Shown in pieces: positions 50,061 to 62,029 of a stretch of 64,000 nucleotides of DNA; the first letter of the stretch is position 1; each line of letters begins with the position of its first letter. The notes beneath the pieces were generated by a model. It was not told the DNA's origin. It was given only the letters and a program-made list of their open reading frames with translations, and made no database searches. The translations under genes and the position numbers were made by a program. Source of the stretch: Terfezia claveryi (lineage: Eukaryota > Ascomycota > Pezizomycetes > Pezizales > Pezizaceae); the NCBI GenBank assembly GCA_015179025.1, contig WHUX01000135.1, positions 62,001 through 126,000 on the forward strand, in the 5' to 3' direction.

Positions 50061-50930
50061 TGTCAATCGAACAACACATTCTGCTACACTCAAAAAGCAC
50101 CCTATGAAGTCATTTTTGACCCGCCCCATCCACATCACATACCTCTCCTGTTTATTAGTGGAAGACGGCAGACATTGAACAAGGGAAAAATTACCTCAAG
50201 CCCTTCAAATGATGATGAATGGAATGGAGAGGAGGATTCTGAGTTTATTGCTACCGTAGAAATTCGCAACGTTTCCTATGCAATAGATATTTGAAAAATG
50301 GGTTTCTTATCTACGGGGGGTTCTTATACACGGGGCCTTATGGCTCAGACTATATAGACCATCTTGTGCCGAATATCAATGCTAGTGACTATGTGAAATT
50401 CAGTGAAGTTTGGAGCAATAACTATAATATCTTTTGTCCACATCTTGTTGCACAATTTCTTTTTCACCCTAGAAAAATCCAACTATTTCTTACATATAGA
50501 ATCCAGGTGGGTTGCAAAATTAATCGCAAAGTACTTATTTATATGCAGATTGCTATTTCCTTAATTGTAAACCAAAACTACCTAGAATTATACAGCAGGT
50601 AGATGCTGTTTTACAGTGTTGTGGGAGAGAGATCAAATGGCACAATGCTACAACGAACATCATATTTTTGCAGTTGTGATATGGCCAAACCTGATAATAA
50701 AGGGCTATGTGCAAAGCTATTACAAAATCTCAGCCTGAACCCTATCAGTTATGGCGTACAGTATTTGATAACTTTAGCCTAACTTAATGCCTTCAACCAG
50801 CTACCGACCTTACGGGGCTTAGAGAATGATATTCCAGATACTGCATTTATAACTACTCTAATTGTTGCTGATACTTTAAGAATAATCTGAAATTCTTAAT
50901 TTATTGACATATGAAAGTATTAACAGATCA
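50060..50930 (+). pseudogene. Decayed coding-like sequence between inverted repeats
   Basis: Several frames are readable in sequence but broken by stops: a stretch with EWNGEEDSEFIATVEIRNVS near 50215-50275, then YGSDYIDHLVPNINASDYVK near 50330-50400, and after a stop LLQNLSLNPISYGVQYLI near 50720-50775. Composition looks protein-like, but I recognise no family. Its placement between opposed repeats suggests the relic of a transposon body. Confidence 0.25.
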
Positions 50931-51117
50931 TGACTGTATTAACCTCTCAGCTCTAGCCGAACCAAATTAGAATGTTAGAGGGGGGTCTAATCGACTGGGA
51001 AATAGACGAATCTATTGCAGTCGCTGGGATAAGTATACCGTTATCAATTCTTTTTTTTTTTTTTTTTTTTTTTTTTTTGATAAATCAGTACTCGTAAACC
51101 TTGATCAATACAATGCA

Positions 51118-51219
51118 TTATACACCAAATTGAGTAACTATATAAATTGCCCGTGAGCGGCACAGTGGGTATGCCGCCCGCAGGATGCATGGGCGGCCTA
51201 GAACATATACATAATACAG
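51118..51219 (-). repeat. Inverted repeat, right copy
   Basis: This is the reverse-complement partner of 49957-50060, with the same order of blocks (AGAACATATAC at the outer end, CCAAATTGAG at the inner end). Confidence 0.65.
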
Positions 51220-51257
51220 AGGAAGAGAAAACTCCCCGCATTCCCCCGATGTTACGT

Positions 51258-51283
51258 ATAGATAGATAGATAGATAGATAGAG
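51258..51283. repeat. GATA microsatellite
   Basis: Six GATA units in a row. Confidence 0.9.
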
Positions 51284-51423
51284 ATATACCCATGCATCTG
51301 ATCATAGGGACGGGAAGAAAAATAGAGAGAGAGAACAAGCAAGGCATCGGGAAAACCCCTATGAATCTTTTATACATTAGAATATATTCCAAAAGATTCT
51401 GGCAACAAATAACGGCTACCACC

Positions 51424-51454
<31 letters not shown>

Positions 51455-54400
51455 TACCCTATTGCCATCAGCTTATCGGCATCGGGTTGGAACACCAGAT
51501 CTAGAAAATTTAGACTTTTTGTGTTCTCCGAGCAAAATACTGTAAGTGGGTACCGGCGACCGGGGTATTCTAGAGCTGGCTTACTACGGATATTCCGTCG
51601 GGGGGTGGGGAACATTAGCAGAAAATGGAGCGAAAATGGATATAGCGGAAAGGTACAGGTCGGCGACTTGAGCACATTTTAATTATTCCGGAACCGTTAG
51701 AAGATTGACCTACGGAAACGCCGGCGGTGTTATGTTTTTTTAAATGTCGTAGGTACCTACCATTTTGAACGAAAGCTTTACGGAAGGAGGGACTTTGCCT
51801 AAAATCTACTGTAATACAAGCCGCAAAAAGCAAATTCTGTCCCAGCTGAATTCGCGGGGTTTTTGTCCTGCTTCGCCCACCAACTGCGGGTTGCCGAGGC
51901 CCGAAGGAAGGAAAAAGCTTGGTTTCAATCAACCGTTCCCTGTACTTTTTTTTTTCTTTTCTTTTTTAAAAAAAAAAAAAAAAAAAAAAAGCTCCCTGAA
52001 CTTTACTTGCCTATCCCGGCTGCCGGATTACGGCCTGGAGTGAACAAAATTTTCGGAGGAGAGCTGGGGCAGCAGGGAAAGGTGGCTAAACTGCTTACGG
52101 AAATTTGGAACGTTACTAAGTGGTAGTCTGGTTAGTTGGCACACGCCCCCGCTTGGATGCTTGCTCGCAATCGCAGTGGATGAAAAATAAGTTGCAATTA
52201 ACGTGGTATGAGAACCAAACCACTCGTGTGGACGGCTGCATGATGGGGGCAGTTTCTTCAAATATCTGTGATTGGTTTTGGAGGGGGTTATGTGGAAGCA
52301 AAGATATGGTTGATGTGATTGTGGTAAGTAACTTTCTGCAGAACTAGTGGGAAGGAACTATTTCTATTGCCACCATGTACAGTATGTCTAGGGTTATAGG
52401 CTTATTGTTCTGCCCGGCGTTGGAGGAGAGCAGATCTAGAGGTGGACTCGATATTAGCCCAGAGATATACGCTCTTTGAGGCGAGATACTCTAAAGTATT
52501 GAAAAAGGTAGATTGGGGCGGGGCTGAGTAAGTCCGTCGAACATGCCACTTGGCATCTAGGTGGAGTGAGCTGTAGTCTCGATCGGACCCTCGTGGAGGG
52601 GTGAGCTGAGGTCATACATCTATCTGCGAGCGGAAGTGGGGCAAACTTGCATAAGGGCGTTACTTCGGGATATACTCTACCTATACGGACTATCATTGTG
52701 CAACAGGTATGGTGGGTTAGGGGGGGAAGCGGGGGGGGCTAGTGCGGAGCCGGTTGCGGAAAGCCAAGTTAAGCAGGGAAGGGAATGGAAAAGCCAACGG
52801 TGGCGAAAAATAATAGGTGTGAAAATAAAATAATGTTGCTTAGAAGTAATCTAATTTTTCCCACGGACTCATCTTCGTTTTGTAACTAATATATAACTGC
52901 CATATTGGGGTCTCCACATGTAGGGCAAAAGAAACTCGGTCAGATGGCTATGCTGCTGCATAACAGCAGTATTACATCCTCTTGGGAATAAATATACCCT
53001 GTTTGGATAATGGCCGGCGGGGAAGGGGAGTGGAAGAAGGCCTGGTAGTTTGGTTGGTGTTACCCTGATGCTTTCCCGCGAAAAGACGAACCTGTATCCT
53101 GCAAGCCACAGTATACCTATTGTATGGGAGCGAGAGTTAAAGGAAATGGAGAATAAAGTACATGATAGATATAGATATATATATATATATATATAATTTT
53201 TTTCTTTATTCTATTTTTTCTTTTTTCTCCACTATCCGCAACGAAGCTATATGCGGGAGAAAAAAACAAAAAAACATGCGACCCAGATATTGGGATTAGG
53301 TTTAGTATGTAAAACAACAACAAAAAAGCAAAATAAAAAAGAACCAAAAAAAAAAGAAAGGAAAAAAAAAAAAAAGAAAGAAAGAAAAGGAGTCTGCTAT
53401 GTATCTAGGACAATAATACTGATTGATTTCATTGCTATTACTTTTTTATTTTTATTTTTGAGGAAAAAGCAAGCGGCAAGGGAAGGGGAGGAGAGAGCTG
53501 ACGGCAAATATTATTGTTAACTAGCTAACCTATGTTATGTATATTCGTATTTTTTTTAAACCCAACTCGCCCCCTCACAGATATCACCAAGAATATTTTT
53601 TTTCAAAAGACATTCATTATCCTATGCTGCCTTGTCTACCTATACATACTGGCGAAGGCGAGTTCCTAACCAATATTCCCTGTTGATGTGAATGTTACAT
53701 AGATCAGGGTTACCCTGAGCAAGCGGTTATGCATTGCCCAGCATACTTTCTGGAGCAATTATAACAGAACTTGGGGATACCCAGAGTAGGTGCATGTTAG
53801 ATAGTATCTTTAGATTTCTATGTCTAGAGATATGCTATATGCTCCACCAAATCCCCCAAACAACAATTATCCATCAACTGTCAGCCCACAATTCTCCTTG
53901 GTGCCTGAGTGGGTACTCCACCACAATCAATCGGTATTGTTCTCTCCTCTATCTCCCACTTTTGCCATGATCTGCATCACCAAGTAGTAATCTTGCGAGT
54001 GAAATCTTTTTGAATTTCAATATCTAGATCTAGTTAGCCATGGAAAAGGTAAAAAAAATAACAAACTTAATTAGTTCCTTTGTAATTTCATTCCAAAAAC
54101 GTTCGTCTTAAAGCAAAAGTAGAAGAATAATAACAAATACCACAGGACACACAAACGCAGTGAAGTCATGTATGTGGCAGCGACAAAGTAAACTTGTCAT
54201 TATCCATGTCCTTCCCTTCATTGAAACCCAGCGGGAAGTTTTTCCCTAGGAAAGGTCTGGAGAGGGGCCCGCTCTGATCAAAGATTTATTTCGATATGCA
54301 TACAGGGATTGAAAGCAAGCATCCCGAAAAGTGCCCTGAAGTTCCTTCAGAATTTTGAACATTTTCAATAGTTTGGATGACTGGGATCGTAAAATCAGAG

Positions 54401-57400
54401 AAACTTGTGTTCTTTGAGTTTTTTTTTTTTTTTTTTCCTTTTATCCTGAGCTTCGTGTAATTGATTCCTGATCAGGGTAACCTCCTAAGCTAGGTTTTAT
54501 GCCAACTACCTTGGGTTATAGGAAAAGTTTCTGTTGTGTCTGTACAGAGATGTCCCAGTCTCGTTCTTTGGCCATAGTTTAGTCGCGGAGTGCTGTGGAG
54601 AACGGAATGTTGGGTTAACTGAAATACAATAATACCCTCACTAGTAGTGAGCCTGTAGAGGGAGGGCCGGCGATTGGTTATTACGTGACTGGACCCCGAA
54701 ACTCATCGAGCGAAGCCTCGTAGGCTCATATACAACTATATCATGAACAGGACGGCATTTGAGAGTGAATAAGCGAGTATTTCACATAATAACTACTACG
54801 AAGATGCTTACATGACATCTCCGGAGGTAGCTGAATTCTATTAATAAAACCAAAGACAGCCATAAGGTAAGTTCGAATTGTATATATACCACTGATCTAT
54901 GGAATTGCATAAGCACAAACGGCCAAGCTCTACTACCACTCTTCAATAATTTCTTTTGCTATCAAGTAAAGCAACCCTGTTGTGCCTTCCATCAAGATAC
55001 TCAGGAAGTACTACTATAACCCTGATAAAGATGACAGACAACTACTCCAATTACAGTACCGACTCTAAAGAGTAATCCCCCATATCTCCTTCTTCTATCA
55101 TTTGTATGGAAGAGTAGTATTCCGATTATCGAAGGAGGAATTGATTCCAAGACTAGTCAGTAAATTCCGATATCTCCACTCGCTCTCAACCCTGCGGTGA
55201 TGATATGAGCTGCTGGTATCAAGAAAGCGCTCTTGCTCCAAGAGTAATTAGCACACTAAAGGTAACATAAAGTAAAATGAAGGCAACCTATACTCTCAAC
55301 GAAAACTTCGAAGCACCTAGGTGTATAACGAAACATGTTTTGGGGCATCAATCATGTAAGTTCAATGCTGCGGAAAAGGGAAGAGACTTTTTCATCCCAT
55401 GTCGACTTCTCGATGCTATTCAGGGACCAGTTGTTTGGCATATGACCTACCAAAAAAAAAAAAAAAAAAAAGGCTGCGACGAACCAACTCCGTGAGCAGT
55501 CTAATTTCCAGTTTTGGTAGATTGTGAAATCCAACCTCCATCCTGATGTAGGGCTTAACGTTCCTCTTGACCCTTACCAGAAGGTTTGTCAATTTTCCCA
55601 AACCTTCATAACCTATTACAGCTATTTCAGAGTCTGTAAATGCAGGGCGATTCCGGTAATAAACATCCCCTCCGCCCCAAATGATGAGCACAGAATTCAT
55701 AGTTCCCAGTCTTTCATTGGCGAAGAAGAGCTGGTTCGCAATTTTTGAATTCGAAGGTAACGGCTTATCGAACTACATCAGCCTCTCTGCTTTGAAACCT
55801 ACCCCGTCCCCAGGAACAAACTTTGTCAGAAATTGAATGCAGAAGCCAAAGAGAAAAATTACTAGTAGTAGGCACTAGAGTAAATGAGTTACTCTCACAG
55901 TCAATGGAGATAGGGGCTACCTATATCCACAATTCGCCTGCCCTCCAGACTGTCAGTCTCCCAATTCCCTTCATTCTGGGTTTCCGATATATTCCGCTAC
56001 CAACTCCTTTTCTTAGTGAGTCAGTGTCGAATCAAAATAACCTCACCTGCTTCATTGTAAGCCATCTCACTGGCGCGATACTTATCTTCCCATACCCCTT
56101 GAACATGAAGCCTATCACAGTCAAACATTAAATCTAGACATACAACCACAAAGAGCCTCTTCGCCTAAAACACCCGTCTCAGGCGATTCGCAATTACCCA
56201 AACGAGGCACTGTTTGTATTGACGCTGAGATTTAGCAGAATAATCTGTGGTAAGAAAAGTACCTCAGGTCCGGGCCCCTTAAAGCTCTAAGAAACAGAGC
56301 ATACCTATTGTGAACTACTGAGGTATGTAAACGTGGATGAGCTCCGCAGCCATTGACTTCAGAGGAAGCGTAATGTATGACATGACAAAATGATATTACC
56401 TCAATTGTTTGATCAGAGGAGTACTCTGACACCAAATTCGTGGCAGCCTCTACTTCTCAGTCCTTGTATGCAGCTACGGGAGCTTGGTTCTTCACTGGAC
56501 TCTACACCTGCCAGGTTATACTGATTACGCAGGGGCCAGATCGCAAACAATTGAATCAAAGCGACATATATGTAAGTTCTATCAGATGCAGCTACAGTCG
56601 GCTGGCGGCCGACAGCAGCAGGTCAAGCGCTGAAACTTATTGAACTTCTGATTGTGACGAGTCACCTGAGCTTCATAGTTTAATCAGCCTTGACCATATC
56701 TCTGAACATCTGCCCATGGCTGCAGCCGTGTAGGCCCTTCTCTCTGCAACTCTGACTCCGCATGCTGCTCTACGTAGTGGTGATAATTCCACCACACGCA
56801 GGCTAGCCTCGATCCGCTGCCGCCCCTGATGCCCTGACGTTGATCAGTGATCATCACCCGGTTGCCTTGTGGGTGCTAGTTTCGGCACCACCTGTCCAAG
56901 GAGAGGTCGACTAAGGCGGATTTCGCATCCTTGTTGGGCTGACTGTAGGTACCTACGGTACGCCCATATCAGATGATTTGTTGTGCCAAAAGTCCAAACA
57001 AATCACAAGGTTTGGACCCCCTTTTGCATTACCTAAGTAACACCAATTCAAGCCAATATAATTAAGCAGAATAACAGGTAAGCGTAACCCCTGCATCCTA
57101 GTGACCTATTCTCGTCTCGCCTGCCGGATTGCTGTGGTGGACATACAGTTAACTACAGCATGACTAGCCTTGCACTGTCCACGAAGCTGGAGTGTAGATG
57201 GTATCTAGGTCATCCTTGAATATATGACAAATAGTTATATGCAGAATAATGGCTCCTCCGTTGGGAATGATCTTTTCTGCACTCAATCAGCCCAATAATC
57301 TTTTCCAAGCCTTGTAAGACCTACACGGCCTATTAGATATGGGTGACTTTCGAATTCCATCTTATACTTAAATCTCTGCTCTACGCCAATCTTGTAATGC

Positions 57401-58163
57401 CAATTTGGGTAAGAAGTGAGATCTATCGTGCAGGTAACTTACATATAGACGGTTAGCAAAAAAAAATATAGGATGTAGACCCTTCGACTACACCTGTATC
57501 TGTCACGGTTGGCTTGGATGCAATTCAATAACACCACCCATGTACAGGGAAGATACCGCGAGAGCTTTGAGGGAATACAATATAGAATCATTCCAGGAGT
57601 TGATATATAGCATTCGCTTTATTAAGGAGCTCACATTTCAAATTTAGGGCCAACAGAGCAATTGAAGCCGTGGTGTTGTTTTTTTGTTTTAATTTTCGTC
57701 CTTTCCCGGCCCGATCCCTGTCAACTACGTCAGCTCAGCGAACGTCTGCAGGTACTTGAGCTTGTGTGCCAATCTCTATACAATCCCTTGCTGACGTTGT
57801 TGCCCCTGAACCCCAAGAGGTTCGCTAGTGAATGCAGATTTCGCTGTGACACAATCGACACTTAAAATCTCGCTTCTGGTTCATCTGAATATCCTCTGGG
57901 ACACGGAAGACTATGCCAGCGCAACATGAGAATTGGGCTATCGCATGCGCAGCTACTCGACAACACTGCAGCATCTGAGCCACTGACAATTGCAGGTCTT
58001 CAAGGAAACTTCCCCTCAGATGGCTATCGAACCAGGCTTATACATGTTAGTATCAAGCGTCTCTAATGCTCTCAGTATGCGGCCGATATATGTGCTATTG
58101 ATATTTTGAGCCCAGAGTAATGACTCATTCTTTGAAACATCATTGGAGCACTACAGGCGCAGA

Positions 58164-58205
58164 GTGTCTAGATAGGTGTCTAGATAGCGGTTGTCTAGAT
58201 AGCGG
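58164..58205. repeat. Short tandem repeat, three TGTCTAGATAG units
   Basis: Three copies of a TGTCTAGATAG core spaced by 1-4 bases. Confidence 0.8.
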
Positions 58206-58972
58206 GTGTATGGAGGGTAAAGTGTTCCTAGATTAATCATGCGAAATTGAGTTCCTGCATATGTACCCAGAAAGCTAACCAGCCAATACTATAACCACTA
58301 GTTGTCTAGGGGACGTCGTAATGGTAGAGTTTCGATCATAGGGTTCGTCGGATTGTTAAACATCAGTTAACCCTGCATGTTCTACACATCCATAACAGAA
58401 GTCGAACCTTCAACTCACTCACCGGTATGTTACAACTTGCCATCTGGGGATGCCAGGACTTCTAATGCCTTGAATTGTATTGATGGATGACGTAGCGGTA
58501 GAGTCTGAGCCGTTGCTTCACCACTGCTACTATGTCCAACGGAAGCTGTTTGACGTAGCCTAGCGCTATTCCCGAAAATTGTCTGAATCTGAAACTTGAG
58601 AATTCACGTTTGCGGCTGCTACATGATTATTGAAACTTTTGAATCTAAATTTCTCGATCATTTATTGAATGTCTTAGTGGCAGTATACGAATGTAGTATC
58701 ACTCAGGTGTATATATTTACCTCAGGTCCTTCGGGTGTTCTAAAGTAGGTGTACAGATATCAGCGTACGATCATCGACCACCGAGATACTCCAGGGAATA
58801 GCAGAGGAAACAATAATCGAGACCGTCATTGGGTGTATTCTGATCCACAAACTGTAACTGCTACCCCATCTCTGTCGTAACTGTCAGTAAAAGTCTGAGA
58901 CAGCTTTCTAACTTCCCTAAGTGATTTATTCAATTGATAGTTCAAGTATTATTGCACACCACGCTACCGATT

Positions 58973-59848
58973 ATGTCCCAAGTTGACCATGACATCCTTA
59001 ATCCGACGGTCAATCTGGAGGCTCGATTAGCTACTTTTCAATTCGTGGATATTCGGCGCAAAACACACACCGTTGATGGACAGACTGTCGCACAGGTAGG
59101 TCTTTTCGCGAGAACAGACCTAGGGCATCCCATTCCAGAGGGATTGGTGATCCTCGAAGAAAAACCATTGGTCTGGTACCAAGAACCCCCAGAAACGGAA
59201 GAGGATGATATAGATTCGTTCCGGGAGACTATTGGAAGTCTGACTCCGCAAGAGAAGAATATATATAACATACTTTATTGTTCTCCAGAACTTCTAAGAA
59301 GCAACGATCAGGAGGGCATAGACTTGGGCAGATGGTGGACCAATCGATTCCTCTTCCAAGAAGAGAGCGTGTCAACTTTCGCCAACAATCCTAGCATCGG
59401 GAAGAAACGACGAAACACTATCGAAGCCATTTATCAGCACAGCAGTGCGATCAACCACTCATGCCTGAACCCGAGCGCTGAAACTAGGTTGAAGCCCAAT
59501 GACGCTGATTTGACGCTCCAAGTTGTTGCAAAGCAGGAGATCAAACCCGGAGAAGAGATTTTGATTCATTATGATTGGGCGGAGTTCCATGATTTGCGGA
59601 GTGGTAGGCGGAACAAGAAGGCACATACGGTCCACAGTGACCTTTGGATAAACAGGGGCTTCAGTTGTGAAGACTGTATTTTGGAAGGCAGCAAACGAGT
59701 TTTTCGATACAGCCACCAAGACTCAGAAGCGGACTTGGATGCCATTACACGATGTGTCTTGCAACCTGCAAGCCCGATGGCTGTTCTTAAGAGAAGAGAG
59801 CTCTGGAGAAAGGAGTCGGCGGATAGACCAGGAATGAAATTAGAATAG
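58973..59848 (+). CDS. SET-domain protein
   Basis: Start at the ATG at 58973, giving a single-exon frame of 291 aa. Typical SET-domain elements are visible: GLFARTDLGHPIPEG at the start (the GxG-region equivalent), AINHSCLNPSAE around residue 165 (the NHSC pseudoknot motif that binds the methyl donor), and EIKPGEEILIHYDW around residue 210 (the second pseudoknot motif with the conserved Tyr). This N-to-C layout is that of the shorter fungal SET proteins that modify lysines on histones or other proteins. A post-SET-like CEDC pair (FSCEDCIL) lies near residue 237. The substrate cannot be told. The neighbouring sequence is gene-poor on both sides. Confidence 0.85.
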   Translation: MSQVDHDILNPTVNLEARLATFQFVDIRRKTHTVDGQTVAQVGLFARTDLGHPIPEGLVILEEKPLVWYQEPPETEEDDIDSFRETIGSLTPQEKNIYNILYCSPELLRSNDQEGIDLGRWWTNRFLFQEESVSTFANNPSIGKKRRNTIEAIYQHSSAINHSCLNPSAETRLKPNDADLTLQVVAKQEIKPGEEILIHYDWAEFHDLRSGRRNKKAHTVHSDLWINRGFSCEDCILEGSKRVFRYSHQDSEADLDAITRCVLQPASPMAVLKRRELWRKESADRPGMKLE

Positions 59849-61140
59849 GGGAGTGGCTGCGCCTATTTGGTTGCATCCACTGGTCCTGTTTGTCGATCGC
59901 GCTTGCCGCTTCTACGCACTCACCCCGCACACGTGCCATGCCTGAATTTAAAGCTCTGCCCAGACCAATTCAAAGGGATATACATGAATATAGAGCAGCG
60001 ATATCCAAAGCCTCCATACTTTAAATATAACAAGCTGCATATTAGAATGCCTCAATACATGCCAATGGCTGTGATTACTTCGCTCGTGTTAGATTTAACA
60101 ATAAGATAGAAAAATAACACGAGAGATGTTGGACTCTCAATAGTTACTTGCCGTGGTTTCAAAATATAAACTTGATTTTGATTAATTGACAGTGGCACAA
60201 CTATATATAACCCTCGACTAGTATACCTCGGTATGCAGACTCGCAGTTCGGCCACCTGCGCGTGGCGTATGTGTACTGGCTCATGCAGAGTGTAGCAAGA
60301 AAGGGCCTTACAGAGTGTTGTACCGCCTTGCATTGCCTCCTTCCTATTCTCTTTCCCAGATTGCTGATTCCCGCAGTAAATCCACCTGGTATGGGCACAG
60401 AACATCCCCTCCGGCCTGTGTTCTCGAGACTTCCATACTTACTTACTTGTGCCCAATTCCTAGTTATTTTTTATTTTTTATTTTTTATTTTAACAAATTC
60501 AGTACTCTATGTGGTCCCGTTTGGGGAACCATGATGAGCCAACCGTAAACCCGGGGTGGTTCACTAGGTACACATAAACTAAACTAACTAGGTGTGAACG
60601 GGGTCCAATCTGTGATGACCCCTGGTGGGGGCCTGACTGGGTCCCGAGGGAACCCGTGGAATAACCTCGGATAAACTCCTAAAGTAAAGGGAACTCGTAA
60701 AAGTAGAAAGGACTAGGGAACTCGCAAAGGTAAAGGGAACTGGTAAAAGTAAAAATCACCTAACGGAACTCGTAAAAGAAAGGGAAAAAGGTAAAAAAGT
60801 AAAAAAAATCACCTAACGGAACTCGTAAAAGTAAAGTGAATAAACGCGCGAGAGTTAGGTGATTTCGTTGAAAAGATATCCGAAGAAGGCCTCCATTGCC
60901 TCATATGTAGGTGTTCTGACCCATACAGCAATACGGCCCGTTCTGCAATGGGCCGCGAGTATTTAAAAACAAAAAGGTTGGGCCCGCCCATTCACCAATC
61001 TGACCAACACCACAGGTCTAGAGCAAAATTCTAGTATGTATATCGCTCGGTCTCTTTACGTAGACCCCGATTTAGATAATACATTGGATTCTCCTGCCGC
61101 ATTTCTTTTGATTTCTTTTGCAGTAAATCAGTACTCGTAT
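59849..61140. other. Intergenic, contains a tandem repeat
   Basis: No gene is recognised. The block at 60674-60838 consists of imperfect repeats of GGAACTCGTAAAAGTAAAG, with CACCTAACGGAACTCGTAAA recurring twice. Confidence 0.5.
60674..60838. repeat. Imperfect tandem repeat (GGAACTCGTAAAAGTAAAG units)
   Basis: About six imperfect units, with AACTCGTAAAAG or a close variant as core. The repeated unit CACCTAACGGAACTCGTAAA appears near 60756 and 60811. Confidence 0.75.
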
Positions 61141-61159
61141 TAATAGTATATATCATGCC

Positions 61160-61500
61160 TCTGTTTGTCTTCGGTTTCATATACAAATGGATGGTCGGAA
61201 GGGGACGTGGTGGAGGTTAAAAGAGGAGGAAGTCCGGGAGACAGAGGGGTCGCGAAACCGTGGAACATCCATTCACGCTAGAATGGGCTGCCCTTTGCTG
61301 GCTGGTAGCACTAATGACATTTACGAATTCCTTTTACATATATTCTCATTTCACGAGTCCTGTTTTCTGGTACGGGCCTCAGTCAGGCCTCTCGGGGTCA
61401 TCCGCCATAGGCGGTTAATGACAGCATGGAGGCCCCATCTCTTGGGCTTGTCTTGCTTTTTCTACGAATTCCCTTCCACACATGTATCTATCTTTACAAC
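61160..61500 (+). repeat. Dispersed repeat, copy B
   Basis: It matches copy A at 41.87-42.18 kb in order: the FIYKWMVGRG-coding stretch, ATCCATTCACGCTAGAATGG, TCAGGCCTCTCGGGGTCATC, GGTTAATGACAGCA and the ATGTATCTATCTTT stretch. The two copies lie about 19 kb apart in the same orientation. It has no intact frame. Confidence 0.65.
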
Positions 61501-62029
61501 ATATGTATTGAATATACTTACCAGAATATTGCTTCATAAACAAGTGCCTACGGACGAGCAAAGGTGCCGTCGAGTTCTATAGAACAAGAGTGTTCAAGAA
61601 AGGGGCCATGAGAATCAAGATACCTCAGAAAGTGCTTTTCTTTGCTACAGTGCCTGTTGGATGAGAAAGCCCGTAAGATAATTGTCGGTACGATAATTGT
61701 CGATCTATGTGACCTGTAAAAAAATGTACCTTAAAATCCCCTTGTAAGCCACTGTCCAGCTTGTCGAGATAGCAAACTAGCATGAAGAGGGGACTGTGTA
61801 TTTGAGTTCGTTCATCGAAGTGTCATTGTTGGAGTCTACGAGTTCCTGATTGCCTTTTAGCCGCTGGGCGTAATACTGCCGTTAAGTAGAACGCTGAGCT
61901 GGACATCAAGGCCTTTGAGCCTCCTTGGCTCATTCCTCTCATTTTGATGGTATGGGGCCCAACTTGGATGTTGGTTATAGAGAAGGCTAGGAGAAATACA
62001 CCTTCCAAGTACAGTACGGGGCAAGTCGA

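Larger units (their letters stand above)
47567..58972. other. 11.4-kb gene desert
   Basis: I find no intact gene. The region holds an inverted repeat pair (49957-51219), microsatellites (TATT at 48580-48613; GATA at 51258-51283; AT at 53168-53194), and at least eight A or T homopolymers of 16-28 bp between 49.2 and 55.5 kb. A triple TGTCTAGATAG repeat occurs at 58164-58205. Coding-like but broken sequence is confined to about 50.1-50.9 kb. Confidence 0.55.

Noticed and set aside
51258..51283. GATA repeat considered as GATA-factor operator cluster
   Set aside because: A pure tetranucleotide microsatellite in a gene desert with no neighbouring gene is better explained by slippage.
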